A stretch of DNA of 64,000 bases, taken from assembly GCA_949316235.1 (NCBI GenBank), contig OX438750.1, positions 2,246,501 through 2,310,500 on the forward strand. The letters run 5' to 3'. The notes beneath the pieces are model-generated. The model was not told the DNA's origin. It made no database searches and was given only the letters and a program-made list of their open reading frames with translations. Below are positions 38,701 to 53,700 of the stretch, piece after piece. The stretch comes from Oegoconia quadripuncta. Lineage: Eukaryota > Arthropoda > Insecta > Lepidoptera > Autostichidae. Within the stretch, counting starts at the first letter, position 1, and every line of letters begins with the position of its first letter. Position numbers and translations under genes: made by a program.

Positions 38701-41700
38701 CTCCTCTAACTTTACAATTCATTTACAAAACTAAAAAGGATAATATTAAATCACTAAACAAAAAAGAAAAAAATAGCTGTCTTTCGAACAAAAATTACAT
38801 CTCGTGAAGTAAAAATCGTACTTTTTACGTATCCATACTTTTTTAAATATACTCACTTAAGTTGTAGTCACCCATGCCCGAGCCAGAGTCCTCTCGGGGC
38901 GTGCCGGGACCCCCACCCCCCACCCCGCCTGGCGACGACTTCATGCCGTCCACACCCCCTAGACCTAGGCCAAAAAGTCGGAGATTCATTACACATGCTT
39001 CAACCACCGTCGACAAAACATGAACACAGCAGGTCACCAAGTCCAGTTGTCGGCCTGCACAATCTTAAACTCTATGCTAATTTATAGTAACTTCATTAAA
39101 AGTAAAGCTTCAACGGACTTGGCTAGGTTAACATGTTTAGCCAACGATATATTTTAAAGGGAAGCTTGCTAGGAAAATGTTAGAAAGGCATAGGCGACGC
39201 GGCAGATCAACTGCCTCGCTAGTTTTGGTAAGCGATGCAACGGTATGGCGAGATCGTCGGTACATACTTTGCACGAGTAGCGATTTTGAAAAAAATTTCA
39301 CATAATATTTTCATGAACATACACCGCCAAAATTAAGAAAAAGGGACGTCACTTACTGATTTGACCAAACGTCACGATCCAGAAATTGACTAATCAACGC
39401 AACTTGCTACAAACTCTGACTGAAAGGTGTCACTCGATTGTTGACGTAAATAGAATATATTTAATTTTAATAGCTTAAATTGATATTTACACTGCAACAT
39501 GTTTTATTGTAACAAAACTAAACGCTGTTTATAAACTCATTTAAAATGTAAATGCAACGTCATAATCACTAAAAAAAATGTGAATAATGTTATATAACAT
39601 TTTAAATAGCATGGTCCTAGATTAATTAACACTCGATTAAAAGACGGTGTAAAATTAGATGTAGTAGAATAAATATTAAATCTTTAACATTTAAAAAACT
39701 AAGCAAGCATTAACGTAGCTGTCTTATTATTCATATAATATATATTTCCTCTGATTGTCAAATCACAAATTGTGACCCATAATTATTTAAAAAAAGCAAC
39801 CCTTGAGTTTCTTGCTCGTTCTTCTCTGGGGGGTCAGCTTTATGAATGAGTACAATACTATATATTGATATATAGTATACTATATATTGCTATATGAATG
39901 AGTAAAAATGTACAATAACATTCCATTGTAAATTTAACATTAAGGTTAATTTGTGACGTTTTCAAGTGATAATTTTATCCTATGAAATAAAATATTTTGA
40001 CTTTGACTTTGCTAAAGTTTGATAAATGAAGTGAAAATATTGATTCCTAGGATAACGTTCAGAAGAGTTTGATTGTTAACGCTATAATTATAAAACTGAA
40101 ACTAAATGAGATTTATTTAAGTTGAACCTGTTGTTCCATGAGGAATTTATACACATCAAAAAATAAAGTTGTAGTTATATGCTACTTTAATCAAAGTCAA
40201 AAAAAAATGTTAAAAAAATATGTTGTTGAAATAGTAATTTTTAAAAACTTTTAAGCTACTGCTAGTTCAGAAGGCAATTTTCCCCTGAGAAGAATAAGCA
40301 AGAAACTCGAAGAGTTGCTCTTTACAACTGGTTTTTATATTACAAAAATGTACAATAACATTTCATTGTTAATTGTGAAATAGCCTGGTATGTGAACGAG
40401 TTGGTTATGCACAAGGTTGATTATCATCTAAATAGTTCGATATTTTATAATATGCTTTTTCAATAAGTTTGCGTTTTATATTTGTATATTTAATTCATAT
40501 TCGACTAAAGCGATTTACTCATATAATCGGAAAATTAAGGATTGTAGTTGAGGCTGTTAACTTCATTAAATGTATTTAAAAGATCTAAGTGTAATTTTAA
40601 TGCAGATCTAATGCGTGTTAATTTATGAAAAGACAAAAGTATTTATTTGGACTTAGAAAACCCTTCACAGACCGTGTAGTTATGTAACCAAGGACCATAC
40701 TACTTATTGTCTTTGAATGCCACATCTTACAGGCTGCATGTAACTTGGATTAGAATTTGGTGCGGCAAATAAAGGACTATCCAAGTTATGTGCCACCTGA
40801 CTTAGGCATCTTTTATTACTCCAACTATGGACAGCTTAGGCGTGAACTAAGCGCGATTTACAATCTTAGCGCCCCGTATTACGAAACACAATATATTTAC
40901 GTTTGAGCTGCCACTCGATCAGAGGGCCTATTACGTAAAATTAAACTTTTCAATCGTCCATCGGCCATCGTTGACGATCATCGACCACTCGTATAAAAGT
41001 AACTTCATTACGTATGTCGTCGTTTTACACTCGTATATATTGAATGTTATTGAATGAATGAATATTAGAATTGTCTAAAAGTATTGCTGCTCGACACTAG
41101 ACGGCGCTACTGTGTACTTTTTTCATTAACACCTTGGACTAAAGAGCGCAATAGAAAGGGATGCCCTTATACGCAGAATAACGTTATCTCACTTTATTTT
41201 TGCATTACATAATTTATAACCTACCAAATTTGTACATGCAGTGCTGCCAATTACGAATAAATTCCTCAATTTGTGGGAAAATGAAGAGTGAGGAATAATT
41301 AAAATCGGGACATTATCGAGGAATCGCGGCCAAATAACATCTGTAAAAGAACCCAAAGTATTTTTATTACTAATCTTTTTACTACATTTTTTACGTAACA
41401 AGAACAAGAAGTTATTAAATTAAAGTAAAACATTAAACAACATTTTACATGAAACAATATTGTACTTCTTTAATTATCATTTCGAGGAAATTTCTGGGAA
41501 ATTACCTCAGAGGCACATAGGAACCATTAAAATATTGTTTGATGCTTCGATCATGTACATGACTCATACATCATCATGGTAATAAAAATAATTTTATAAT
41601 AGTAGGTTATTTGTCGAAATATTCACTTTTTGGAAAAGGTAATTGATCTACAAATTATTAGTAGCAGCAATAGCTTAACTAATATGAGCAAAACACGTTT

Positions 41701-44700
41701 TTGAAATAATATTTTTTTTCAAATAACAAAAGAATCATAAGAATCCTTAGTAACTATAGTGAATACGAATATTATTGCGGTAAACCCCAACTCACCTTTA
41801 TCGTTAACGTTTTCAATCGTACGATGTGCATAGGTAATGCCGATATTATTACTTTTGTATGAGAGATCATTCATTCATCGTCAATCGTAACGATGACACT
41901 TGCACTCGTCTATCGTTTGAAATACGTAATTAAAATTTTGTGAGCTTGATAACGATGGTCGTAATAATCGTTTACGATGAGCCCGTCGTTACGGTTACGT
42001 AATAGATCCTCAGGTTCGAACGTGCATATCCAGGAAACTCGCAAAAACGGAGCAATCATTTTATTTTCACAGTGTACATTAAAGAAAATATAAGAATTTG
42101 AATACTCGGGCTGTTTTTGAACCCGCGTCCTCGGCATACCGTGACAGTGATGTTAATGTATTTTTTATGTACAAGGATAATCTTTAGTAGTGCTAAAATG
42201 GCTACCGCTTCGGGGTAACCTTTCACATGTAAGAAAAAATATTGTAATAATAATTGATAAAAAAAACCACAATTAGATGTCACTGCTCCAGCTGCCAATT
42301 CAATGTAATGTCGACGAGTGGATATGTAGACATAAGAACGGTCGTACAAGGCTAGCACTTGGTGACAGAGCAAAGCCAAAGATTTCATCGCGCCTTGACA
42401 TGTCAAAGAATACTATCAACTCCCAGAGGGACACGCAGGTCCTTATGCATACATAAAAACAGCTCTTTGGAGGTATAAAATGTCTTGTCATAAAAATCAA
42501 AGCTTTTGAACGGCACATCCCTAGACGTAATCCATTATTTTTTTAGACACGATTGTCTAGTTGGGATCTTGCCGAATTGGGATGAATCCTTTCTAACTTT
42601 AGCTTTTACCTTTTGTATTTTTGGCGACTTGGGATAACGTCGATATAATATTGATCTGAATTTGTGCCTATACGAGATCCCAGGCCAACAAATACTAGCT
42701 CTAATAAAAAAAAAATGTTTAGAAACATGCAAATTTCGCCCCACGTGTGTAGCTGGTACCTAAAGCAAATGCAACATCGTTAATTTAGCTTGACTGAAAT
42801 TGCAGTTAGTAGCAACAACTGCATCTTCACCAAAAGTGCTAGGCCTGTATACTGTACGGCGTCTGTACATATTTGAATGTGGCAAGTTATATACTTATGT
42901 TTGGGTTCCTATATGGTTCGTTTGCTTCATTCGCTTTGTATGTTACAATAAATAATACTAATAATATTGCGAATTTAATATTATAAATTAGCAACGCTAC
43001 ATGAACGAATACCCGTTGTACAGTCTTTTAACTAGCAATCAAATGAATGGCCGGCCTTATATAGGCACTGTGTCGAGGCGAGTTAAATTCTTCTATCACG
43101 GAAATAAAACTACACACCGCATGGTGGTTCTGTGTTTCACGCAAAGTAGGCGATTTGAAAGAAATAAGCGAAGTGCAAATGTCAAGATCTGATAAAGCGA
43201 TATAGAAAATGTGCGCAGAAAATGGACAATACTACAACGCTCACGACCCGATAATACTATCAAATCCATACGAAATGCGGTATCTAAATTTTATTTCGTG
43301 GTCGATGCTAAATTCCAAAACCAAATGCTTATTCGAAAATTCCAACAAAAATTATTCGTTCATATAAACGCTATTAGAAAATAAATGCACTACTTAAAAA
43401 TTAATAATCCACCATAAGACTAAATAATAATTAATATGTCTACGACCTTTATAATGTTTGGAAAAAATATGGCATATCTCTCGTGTGTATGTAAAATACA
43501 AGCTAACGGGTTAGGTAATTTTAAATATAATTAATTATTCCTGAAAGTAAAATCGCTAACAAAAACATATTCTACATTTCCAATTTTACCGCAGATTTTG
43601 CATTTATCGGTTCACGAAAAACCGCGGGCGAAACGGTTCAGCTTGTTTTAGCGGTTTTTTCATATAAAATCGTAGTATTTGAAACACAGGCTAAATATAA
43701 TGCGATAAAAACAAATCATCACAGCATACATTACAGTCGATTGTATATTGTGTCGTTTTTATTTTGACATTTCCGTATGAAATACTTTATATTATTTATA
43801 TACGCACACTAGGTGTTTAATTTTGGTCACCTTTAAATTTCGATATGAATTTACAGGGTTTTCTTTATGAAATAGTAGTAAATGGTACCCTGAAGATCTA
43901 AGTAAGTAGTATCAATCGGGTTAAGCTTCGAAATGAGGTAACATTATACACTATTATTAAAGAAAACCCACTCCTACAATAAAAAGGAATTAAGTGGCAT
44001 GTATACTGTCGGCCATTTTGAAATAACTATTTTGAGGCTGCTCATATAAAAAATTCTACGAATCGAAATATTCAAAATAAAATAACAAGACGTTACTACT
44101 TGCATACCGAAATATATATTTGTTTACTTTGAATTCCCATCGCATTATACACGATCCAATGATTTCAAAATAGTGATTTTTTTTTCAAAAGGCGGACAAT
44201 AAGATGCCAGGCGCCGTAGTATATTGTCCCAACCCGTTGATTGGTCTAGAATAAATGATTATTTAGTCTTATGTCATGAGCACCTTCGGTGGCGGGCGGC
44301 TGTGGCATGCTGTGCGGCGTCGGGCCATGCTCGCCGGCGAGCGGGAACTCGGCACCCAGCGCCCCAGCACCCACCGGCTTCATCAGCGTGTACATGTTGT
44401 CACCCCCTGCCGTGACACACGCGCCGTCATTGATGGAACCGAACGCTTCTTTATACCAGTAAACCGGTTTTTCTCAATTAATATATAACCGCACCAGTAC
44501 CTACACTGTTTCTTATTCTGTGATGTGGTATAACCGGTATTTTTTTTCATACCAGTACAGCGGTTTTTTTCAATAGACAGTAAAAACCGACATGTTTTTG
44601 GTACCTATATCCAGGATTATCGGTGTTTGTATTCAACGGTACAGTGAAATTCGCTAATCGAAAATAAAGATGAATACCGTTTGGAAAAAATATGACATAA

Positions 44701-47700
44701 TTATCCGTTATTTGATATATCACCGCCCACGGTGTAGTGCAATTTAAGGTAGGTATAGTTACATCAGGATTCAATATGATTAATAGCGTTCGTAAAGTGA
44801 ATTAGCATTAATTTGATTATAATATTTTTATGCTCTCGACGAAATATATGCTATTATCCAACTACGACACTATTATTGAATCCTAATAATAACGAAAATT
44901 GCTAATAACAAATTACACGATCAGCGCCAAGTGTATTACTTTGATCCAGGCCAGAGTACACAGGCTTAATCGTTTATAATTTAAAAAAAAATCACAATAT
45001 TTGACATATTTATAAATCAGTGATAAGCCTTGTCTGGAGCAAAAGTACCACAGTGTTTTCCAAAATTCACACGATATACACTAGTGCTGTCCGTGTTAAA
45101 ATCCGATGACAACCTATAAATTTTCAAAACGTTACTAGGAAATATAGCCCCTCCCTCAACCGACACCGCAACACCTAAGGCGATGCATCTAAAAATGAAT
45201 GGAGCAGCATCGATAGTGGGTCATAAATATAAAACGAATATAAAAAGTAAAACTACCCACCCAACTCCTATTGTTACCAAATAAGCCAGTTTTTTTCCAA
45301 ACGATATAAAAATCTGCCAGGTCTGTGGCCAAGCTCAAAAATATTTCCGGAAAAAAAAAATACCTGGTGACGTCGACGTCGATCGAATTTTTACACATGA
45401 ACTTTAAAGTCATCTGACTAATGTAAATCCGTCACGAGCAAAAAGTGTTATAAGCAAATGAAAATTTAATCATTTTTTTGTCAAATAAAAAAAATCGCGG
45501 GAAAATATCAGCTGTTCCATTACAAACGTTTAATACCAAATATGTATGGAACAGATGAACTTTTCTCGAGATTTTGAAGTTGACATCATAGTAAAGTTGG
45601 TAATATTTAGACACACTGTAAAAATTTGACCAGTCTTAAATGTCATCCTTCATTATTTACGAAGATCGGAATGGGATGCAATTTTTTGTACAAGTAAAAT
45701 TTTACCGTATTTATTGTGCGAAAATTAAAGCTTATCCTCCGAATACCATGACTCTCAATGCGTTTACGTTAAGTCTGGAATTCTTTTATTGTAAAAAATG
45801 AGTCTGAAAGAGAAAATAAGATTTAGACTTATTTTTACATATGTAACACAGACAGATCTAAAGGTACTCGTATATTTTCCACTTGTATTTAATTATAACT
45901 TCCCTACGAAACAATACCGAATTAAGTTTTCTTAATTATTGAAAATTATTTTATAAACAAATATAAAAAACAAAATAGTTTTTTTTTTCGGGGCAACTTG
46001 GACTTTATAATGAAGATATTACAAATTCAAAAAAAAAGAAGTTACAGCAAAAAAGTAACAGTCTTCATAAATTAATTTGGAATAGACGTTAAGACCAACC
46101 TATTAAGTATTTAAAATGTTTTGTCAGGAGGCTTCGCTGTACCTGAGCTCAAAAATACTTTACACTTAACTGTACCAAGTAGATAAACGAGTAAACTTGA
46201 TGAAAATCTATGAAATTACTATTTTAGGTGGGTAGGGCACGAGAGGAACCTTAATCAAAAATTTTAATCATCTTACGTCCTTTGCTTACAGAAAAAAAAT
46301 AAAGTCAATTTGATGGGCAAGAAGGTCGTACAAACGTTTTGATTAATTTTGATCACTACAGATACGGCTGAATTCAACTTGTGAAAATTTACTACCCATT
46401 CCGACTTATTAGCCATGAGACGAAGCGAGGGCGGCGGCGACTATGTATTTGATAACGTTACAAATGCAGTCGCTACAATCCCCATCTCGTCGCCCGCTGT
46501 GTCATCCAATTCGCGGTCTACACACTTTTTTTCGGAGCCTGTGTATTTACCTGACTTGTCATGAACATAAGCTACAAATATTAGCGACTGTGGAATTCAT
46601 AAAAACTTTCACAACATAGATGGTGTCATTCAAGAAGCTACATTGTACTAGGGATCAATAAAACAAAAAGACTGATACATACAAAAGGCCATACTAAAAA
46701 CTTCCGAAGTGACGGTCTAAAATCCATTGACACTAGATGGCGCTGACTCATAGCCAACAATGTTGAGAAAATTAAGATTAATCTCCATAATTTTTATAAA
46801 AAAGTGACTATTTCTTTTAATCAATAGCAATTTTAGTCTATTTACTTCTAAGCTATGAATCAACGTAAGTGAATTTTGAGATCTTCCTAGATACGGTTTT
46901 TAGTACGACCATTGTCAGTTCTCTTGTTTTATTACTCCATGGTTGCACTATTCGCTTACAAATATTAGAATCTATAGTCCGTGTTAATAAAGCGATCTTA
47001 AGATTGAGATCGAGTCTCACATTAAGGACAATGTTATTTGATAGTATTGAAATGAAGTATCTCATTTATAAACTTAAATTCATCACGATCTTAATAACGG
47101 TTTATTAATACGAACATAAATATATGTTTTAGCCTAACCCGAAGGGGTCGTTCACACCAAGTAAGTTGACTTGCACCGCATTTGTCATTCATAAGGTAAC
47201 GAGGTCGTTCGGGAGATTTTGAATAAATATTGCGACATTTCTGTTGCTAAATGGGCGAACCGGTAATAGTCCAATCATGGAGATGGGATACACACTAATT
47301 CCTCCGCCAGTGAAACATTCTTGTAAAGTATAGTTTGTCAAGTTATTAAATACAAAAAAAATAAAAGTAAATTTATAGACCCTTGAATTATTTGTCAATC
47401 ATAACCACGGATAAATATTAAGAAAAAACGGTGTACGATTGTGTTTCGTGATTTCAGTTGTCGCCATAGTAAAAATTGTTGGAATTATATCGTAAAATTG
47501 CTTGATTTTGGATATAACATAGGATGATACATAATGGACGCCCATTCAAAATCTACTTAAAATCTAGCGTGCCATTTTTTTTAAATAGGTTACAATATAA
47601 AACTAATTAATTGTCAATGCTGTGTCGATGTCAGGGAAGCGATATTGTCCATTATGTAACTATTTTAAACATTTCTTGTTAAGCCATTAATGCAACTTGA

Positions 47701-50700
47701 TTTTAGGTTCGTATTCATAGATACTTTCACCGGATAATGTAACACAAATTTTGAAAAGAAAATGTTGTATGGAGTAAGAAAAAAACAATCTATTCAAATA
47801 ACTTAGTAAGCCACAGACGAATGACTTGATTTGATTGACCGGCAAAGTATGATCTGGTGTTGCCAACAGGGCTTATTTTATTACCGAAAATACCGGTAAA
47901 TTAAGGTTTATACAGAATTTTAGAAGAGTTATCGTTCGGGCGCGTCTGAAATGAGAGCGCTACCTAAAACCTCAATAAACCGGTTTAATCCAGATAGACA
48001 GTGCACGCGTCGGCGTCATTTAAAGGATAGAGACGGCGTCGTCGTCGGCAAGAGCCAAAAGAAAACCGCTAAAAACCGATTAATTGATATAAATCCCATT
48101 TGATTTCGCTCCTTAAGAAAACTGGTTTTTTAAATCTCGAAGCAATACACTTCTTTGTACTTGATACTGTTTTAGGTGTAAAAATAAACCCGTAAACTAG
48201 CCTTATTAAGCCTAGTTGACACAAAGGCACACGTTGCGCAACATTTATCTGGGCATTTCGTTTCATCAGTTCATGTTTTGGCACAAGTCCCGCGACATTT
48301 TGTCCCTGCAACATCAACAACCTTACGTTATATTAAATTACTTAAATAACCTTAAATTATTGTAAATTATTTTGCGCAATAAAGAGTGTTTGTATTGTAT
48401 TGTTATATCCCCAATCCCCACTGCTGGATGGATTCATCCACTTCGTTGGATAAGTAAGCTAATGGCCACCTGACATCAGTGGCGTGCCCTCCACACAGGC
48501 AGAAAAGCAGTGCCTACCCTAACGAATTGTAAGCTTTCCTCGAAATGCTTTGTCAAGACAGCTGATCCATATTGATGTGACCAGAAATATTCTAAAGAGT
48601 AAATTATTATTTTGTAGTTGTATTTCAATCATTATTTTAATAGCAAATCTTATCAATCTGCCTACCCTGTGGCAACGCTGTGCACGCCACTGCCTGATAT
48701 GATCCCATATTGCCATTATATCATGTTATGTAATAGCTTTTAATGCAACTGTTGTATAATGATAATAGTATCGCATGCCTGGAAGAGATCGCTTTTAGTG
48801 ATAAGACCGCCTAATTGTGTTCTATTGTTATCATCAAAAATTATTGTAAATTATTTTGCGCAATAAAGAGTATTTGTATTGTATTGTTTTAATATGTAAT
48901 TATGTACAGTTGCATATAAGACTTTATCTACACCCATGATATGAATCCTCTATAAAAGGTGCTAAAACCATAGGGTTCTGTACAATGCTATAAGAACTTC
49001 ATGGAAAGTTTAATTGCTGAGTATCTAATATCATTGTTGTGTTGATGGTATATTTAGAATCACCACGTATATTTGTAACTGACTGTACTAATGTAGATCA
49101 GAGGTAAGTTCACTAGTGTATGCAATAAAAGTCAAAAAAACTATTCGCTGTTTTATTTAGGGTCCGCACACCATATACAATTTTGATTTATGAATTAACC
49201 GACTTCCCAAAAGGTGGTGGAAGGATGTGCACAAACGCGAGTGGTACAGGTACGCGACGGGGGAACACTGACGAGAGCGGGGTGCGCACGCGCCACGTTC
49301 ACCGATGTCATTTTGCACATCAGCATTCTACTGTGTCACCAAATCATTATTGTTTTCTTGTCTTCTAATTCAAATATGGATATGTATTATATGTATTATT
49401 TTTATATATATTAACTATGTATGTATGTTTGTATGTATTCAATTAACGTATGTATTTATTTGGGTGATTTATTTATTTTATTAATAATTTATAATGCTTC
49501 TTAACCCAAAGGTTGCTTGGAAAAGATCGCTTTTAGTGATAGGGCCGCCAAATTGTACCTTTTTCTTATTTATTTTTGAATAATTTGTTTGTTGTTTGTT
49601 TGTTTGTTGTTTGTTTGTTTGTCTTTTCCGGTAATAATTGGTTACAAATATCTGGTGGCGAGCCATCACTTGTATAATTAATTTTTGTAAACAACAAATT
49701 GATAAAATTTAGCAATACCAATATCGAATGAAAATGCCAGGATAGGTACGACGAGAATTCGAATAACCTATAAATTGTTTTTTTTTTTTTTTTTTTCAAA
49801 ATCACAGCGCTGTGGTGGTGGTGCGACGCGTGCATGAGAATATTCTTTTTTTGACATTCATAAAGATACCACGAATTGTGTAGTGAGAACGAGGCTGTTT
49901 GATGAGTAGACCCCTTTGCATGAAATCACCCCATCCTTGCCAATGCTGCAAGCGCCCTGTGTTGCTGCTCACTCTGGTTCCTTCTCGCAGTCGTCGGTAT
50001 CTAATGATGTGCATGATATAGTGATGTTCAGTGATGAAATTGGTAAGAGTATGGGTTTACAACTTACCCGTAATCTGGGTCAGGCAATAATTAATTATTG
50101 TCTGCCCGGAGCCACCTATATTGACATTTTAGAAAAAATACTATCTTACAATTTTAAGAAAAACACAACTCTTATTGTATTCATCGGTAGAAGGGGAAAT
50201 GCCAGCAGGAAAAAGATTGTTCAATTATTTTCAAAATTGAACATTTTGACCAATGTTGACAAAATTATTTTATTTGCGCTGCCTTTCAGCCAAAGTCTGA
50301 CAGAGAATGAAAATATTACTAGACATAATTTAAATATGCTATTGCATAACATGTCATGTCATGACAATAAATTTCATATAATAGATACAAATAAATTTAT
50401 TAAGAACTGTTATACTTTGACTAAAGATAATTACTATCTGTCTAGATATTTTAAGCGACAAATAGCTGAGTTGCTATCATATTATATAATTAATTCTGCC
50501 AAATCCTTGGCAAACACGACAACTGTTTCTATTGAGCAGTCAACTGACATTGAACAATCCTTGGAATCGATTCCAAGTTATTTAAATTAATATATAAGAC
50601 AACAGAGGGTAACTCTGGCAATTTGTTAAAATTAAATAAAAATCAACCTTCATGTAAAAAATTTGAGCCCTCATCTAAATGTAAGAGTAACAAATTAAAC

Positions 50701-53700
50701 CTAGTACATCAGAATATTCAGGGCATTTTGGGCAAAGAGCTGGAGATTGAGCTATTCATGAACTGTCACAATATTGATATATTATGTATTACAGAACATT
50801 GGTTAAAACAGGGTCAGTTCATGTTTAGCTTTAAAAATCATCAGGTTTCAAGTTCGTTCAGTAGGGATAAAGCGGTACGGGGCGGTTCCTTAATTATTAC
50901 TAATAATAAATTAAAACACCGGGAACGCTCGGATATAGTGAATCTCTCTATTGAGCGAACTACTGAGTTGGCCTGTGTAGAGCTTGAGCGGCTTATTGTA
51001 ATGAGCGTATACAGACCCCCCAGTTCATCTTATGACTTATTCGAGGAAATTATGGACGAAGCATTAGGTAAAATTAGTAACAATAATAAATTTATTGTAG
51101 TTTGTGGCGATTTTAATGTAAATTTATTAGAAGTGAGCAGTCTCACTAATAGACTTAAAACTATATTTTTAAGTTATAATCTTGTTCATAATTTCTCTGT
51201 GCCAACTCGAATAACACCAACTTCATCGACCTGTATTGATAATGTTTTTGCAAACTTCGATCTGAGTGATAAATCTATTATAAATAAGTTAACATCAGAC
51301 CACTGTGGTCAATTAGTCTCGATTAACATACCCCTTAGCAAGTCTTTGGAAAGAAATATTATGTGTGTTCCTGTAAATGATGGTCGGCTCAAGCAATTTA
51401 GACATAATGTTATGGCAAAATTGTATGACTTGACAAATGTTATGTATGAGAGTCCGAATGAATTATATAATTCATTATTCACTTTGGTAGAAAATGAGTG
51501 CAAAAATATTTTCAAAGAAAAAGTTATAAGAATAAATAGTGGTTTAGTATTTACTGATTGGGCGACTGTGGGAATCCATAAAAGTCGCCTGAAGTTATAT
51601 GATCTTTATCATGAAAGGACATATAACACTAGTCCAGCTTTTGCTGATTATGTAAGAAAATATTCCAAATTATTTAAACGTGTTTGCACCTTAGCAAAGA
51701 CAAATTTTATAAAATCCAAAATTAAAAATAGTACAAACATTGTGAAAACCACATGGACAGTTATAAACAGCGAAACTGGAAAAGTTAAGGCTCGCGATTC
51801 AAATATGGAACTAAAAATTAACGATTGCATCCTTAATACAGACTTGGAGGTTGCAGAAGCATTTGAAAAGTTTTTCACAGATATTCCAATAACAACCACG
51901 AAGTCACTTAAGTCATCTCCCACCGTAGCCGAATCTTTACTCAGAATGAATAGCGATGTCCCGAATGTGCAACTGAAAATATTTAGAAATGTTAGTCCAA
52001 ATGACATCATGAAAGCGTATAAATCACTGGAAATGAAAAAAACCACTGATCTCTATGGTCTTTCTGTTAAAATAGTTAATTCCATCATTGATTGCATTGC
52101 ACCACACTTAGCTTGCATCTTTAATAAATGTGTAGACAGTGGTGTATTTCCTGACTTGATGAAACAAAGTAAAGTAATTCCATTATTCAAAGCTGGTAGT
52201 ACATCAGACCCCACTAATTTTAGACCCATTTCAATTCTACCAACTTTTAGTAAAGTTTTCGAAAAACTAATTTTAAATCAATTGTTGTCTTACTTCAATA
52301 CTAATAATTTAATGACTTCAAAACAATTTGGATTCACACGGGGTCGCTCAACAACCGATGCCGGTGTTGCGCTTATTGAATATATATTTGAAGCATGGGA
52401 AGATTCGCAGGATGCGATAGGTATTTTCTGTGATCTATCCAAGGCCTTTGACTGCGTTCATCATGATGGTCTGGTCAGGAAATTACGCTACTATGGCATT
52501 ATAGGCCGTGCCCTCAACCTTTTGGAATCGTACTTGTGTAATCGAGTTCAAAGGGTTGATGTCAATGGTAAGAGGTCGTCAGGGTCTCCAGTTTGCATAG
52601 GTGTTCCACAGGGCTCAATTCTCGGGCCATTCTTATTTCTTGTATATATTAATGATCTACCCAATTGTATAAACGGAAACCATGAGATAACAATATTTGC
52701 TGATGACACCTCCTTGCTCTTCAAAGTTAGGAGACGACAGAAAACTCTTGACGACGTGAATAGTGCTATCTCTAAGGTGGTTGAATGGTTTACGTCAAAT
52801 AACCTACTTCTTAATGAAAAAAAAACCAAATGCATAAAATTTTCACTACCTAATGTCAAACAGGTAGCTAGTACTATTTTAATAAAAAACGAGGAGTTGG
52901 AGCTTGTGGACACTACTCTATTTCTAGGCATTATGTTAGATAAAGGACTACAATGGGGTCCACATATCGAAAGGTTGTCGAAACGTCTCAGTTCTGCAGT
53001 GTTCGCTATTAAAAAAATCCGCTATTTAACCGACGTGGACACCGCGAGGCTGGTATATTTCAGCTATTTCCATAGCATAATGGCTTATGGCATTCTGTTA
53101 TGGGGAAATGCCGCGGACATAAATTGTATTTTTGTTCTGCAGAAGCGAGCGGTTCGTGCGATCTACAAGTTAGGCTCCCGAGTATCTCTGAGGAATAAAT
53201 TTCAAGAAATCAATATATTAACTTTGGCATCGCAATATATTTACGAAAACTTAATGTACGTAAGAAAGAATCTGTATTTGTTTAGGAAAAATTGTGAAAT
53301 ACACAATGTTAATACAAGATATAAAAATAAACTTGCTGTCCATAGCAGTCGCTTACACAAAGTCACTAAGTCATTCAAGGGACAATGTATACGCTTTTAC
53401 AATAAGGTTCCGGTAGACATTCAAAATTTGCCTTTAAATAAATTTAAAACAACCATTAAACGGAAACTATGTGCCAAAGGCTATTATAAAATTTCTGACT
53501 ATCTGGATGATAAGAATGCGTGGACATGAACCGCTCGCCATTATCCAGTATATTTTATTCTTATTTTCTTTGTCGAATCATAAATATTACAATTAGGTAT
53601 CTCAAATTGTATTTGTATTGACTTATTTAAAAAGAGCAACCCTGGAGTTTCTTGCTCGTTCTTCTCTGGGGAGACTGCCTAGTGAATGAGCGATAACTGT

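Larger units (their letters stand above)
38965..44283 (-). other. Ssdp: Ssdp intron with retroelement 3' ends
   Basis: About 5.3 kb. Holds CR1-type 3' UTR fragments at 39785-40011 and 40264-40375 and a possible foldback element near 40917-42011 with GGGCCTATTACGTAA-like ends. The remainder is AT-rich with no feature I recognise. Confidence 0.5.

Noticed and set aside
40917..42011. 1.1-kb foldback transposon with TATTACGTAA ends
   Set aside because: Ends match only loosely and no target duplication could be shown; mentioned only as a possibility in the intron entry.
49584..49625. CRISPR-like GTTTGTTT repeats
   Set aside because: Simple microsatellite without spacers in a eukaryotic genome; no CRISPR array is present anywhere in the window.
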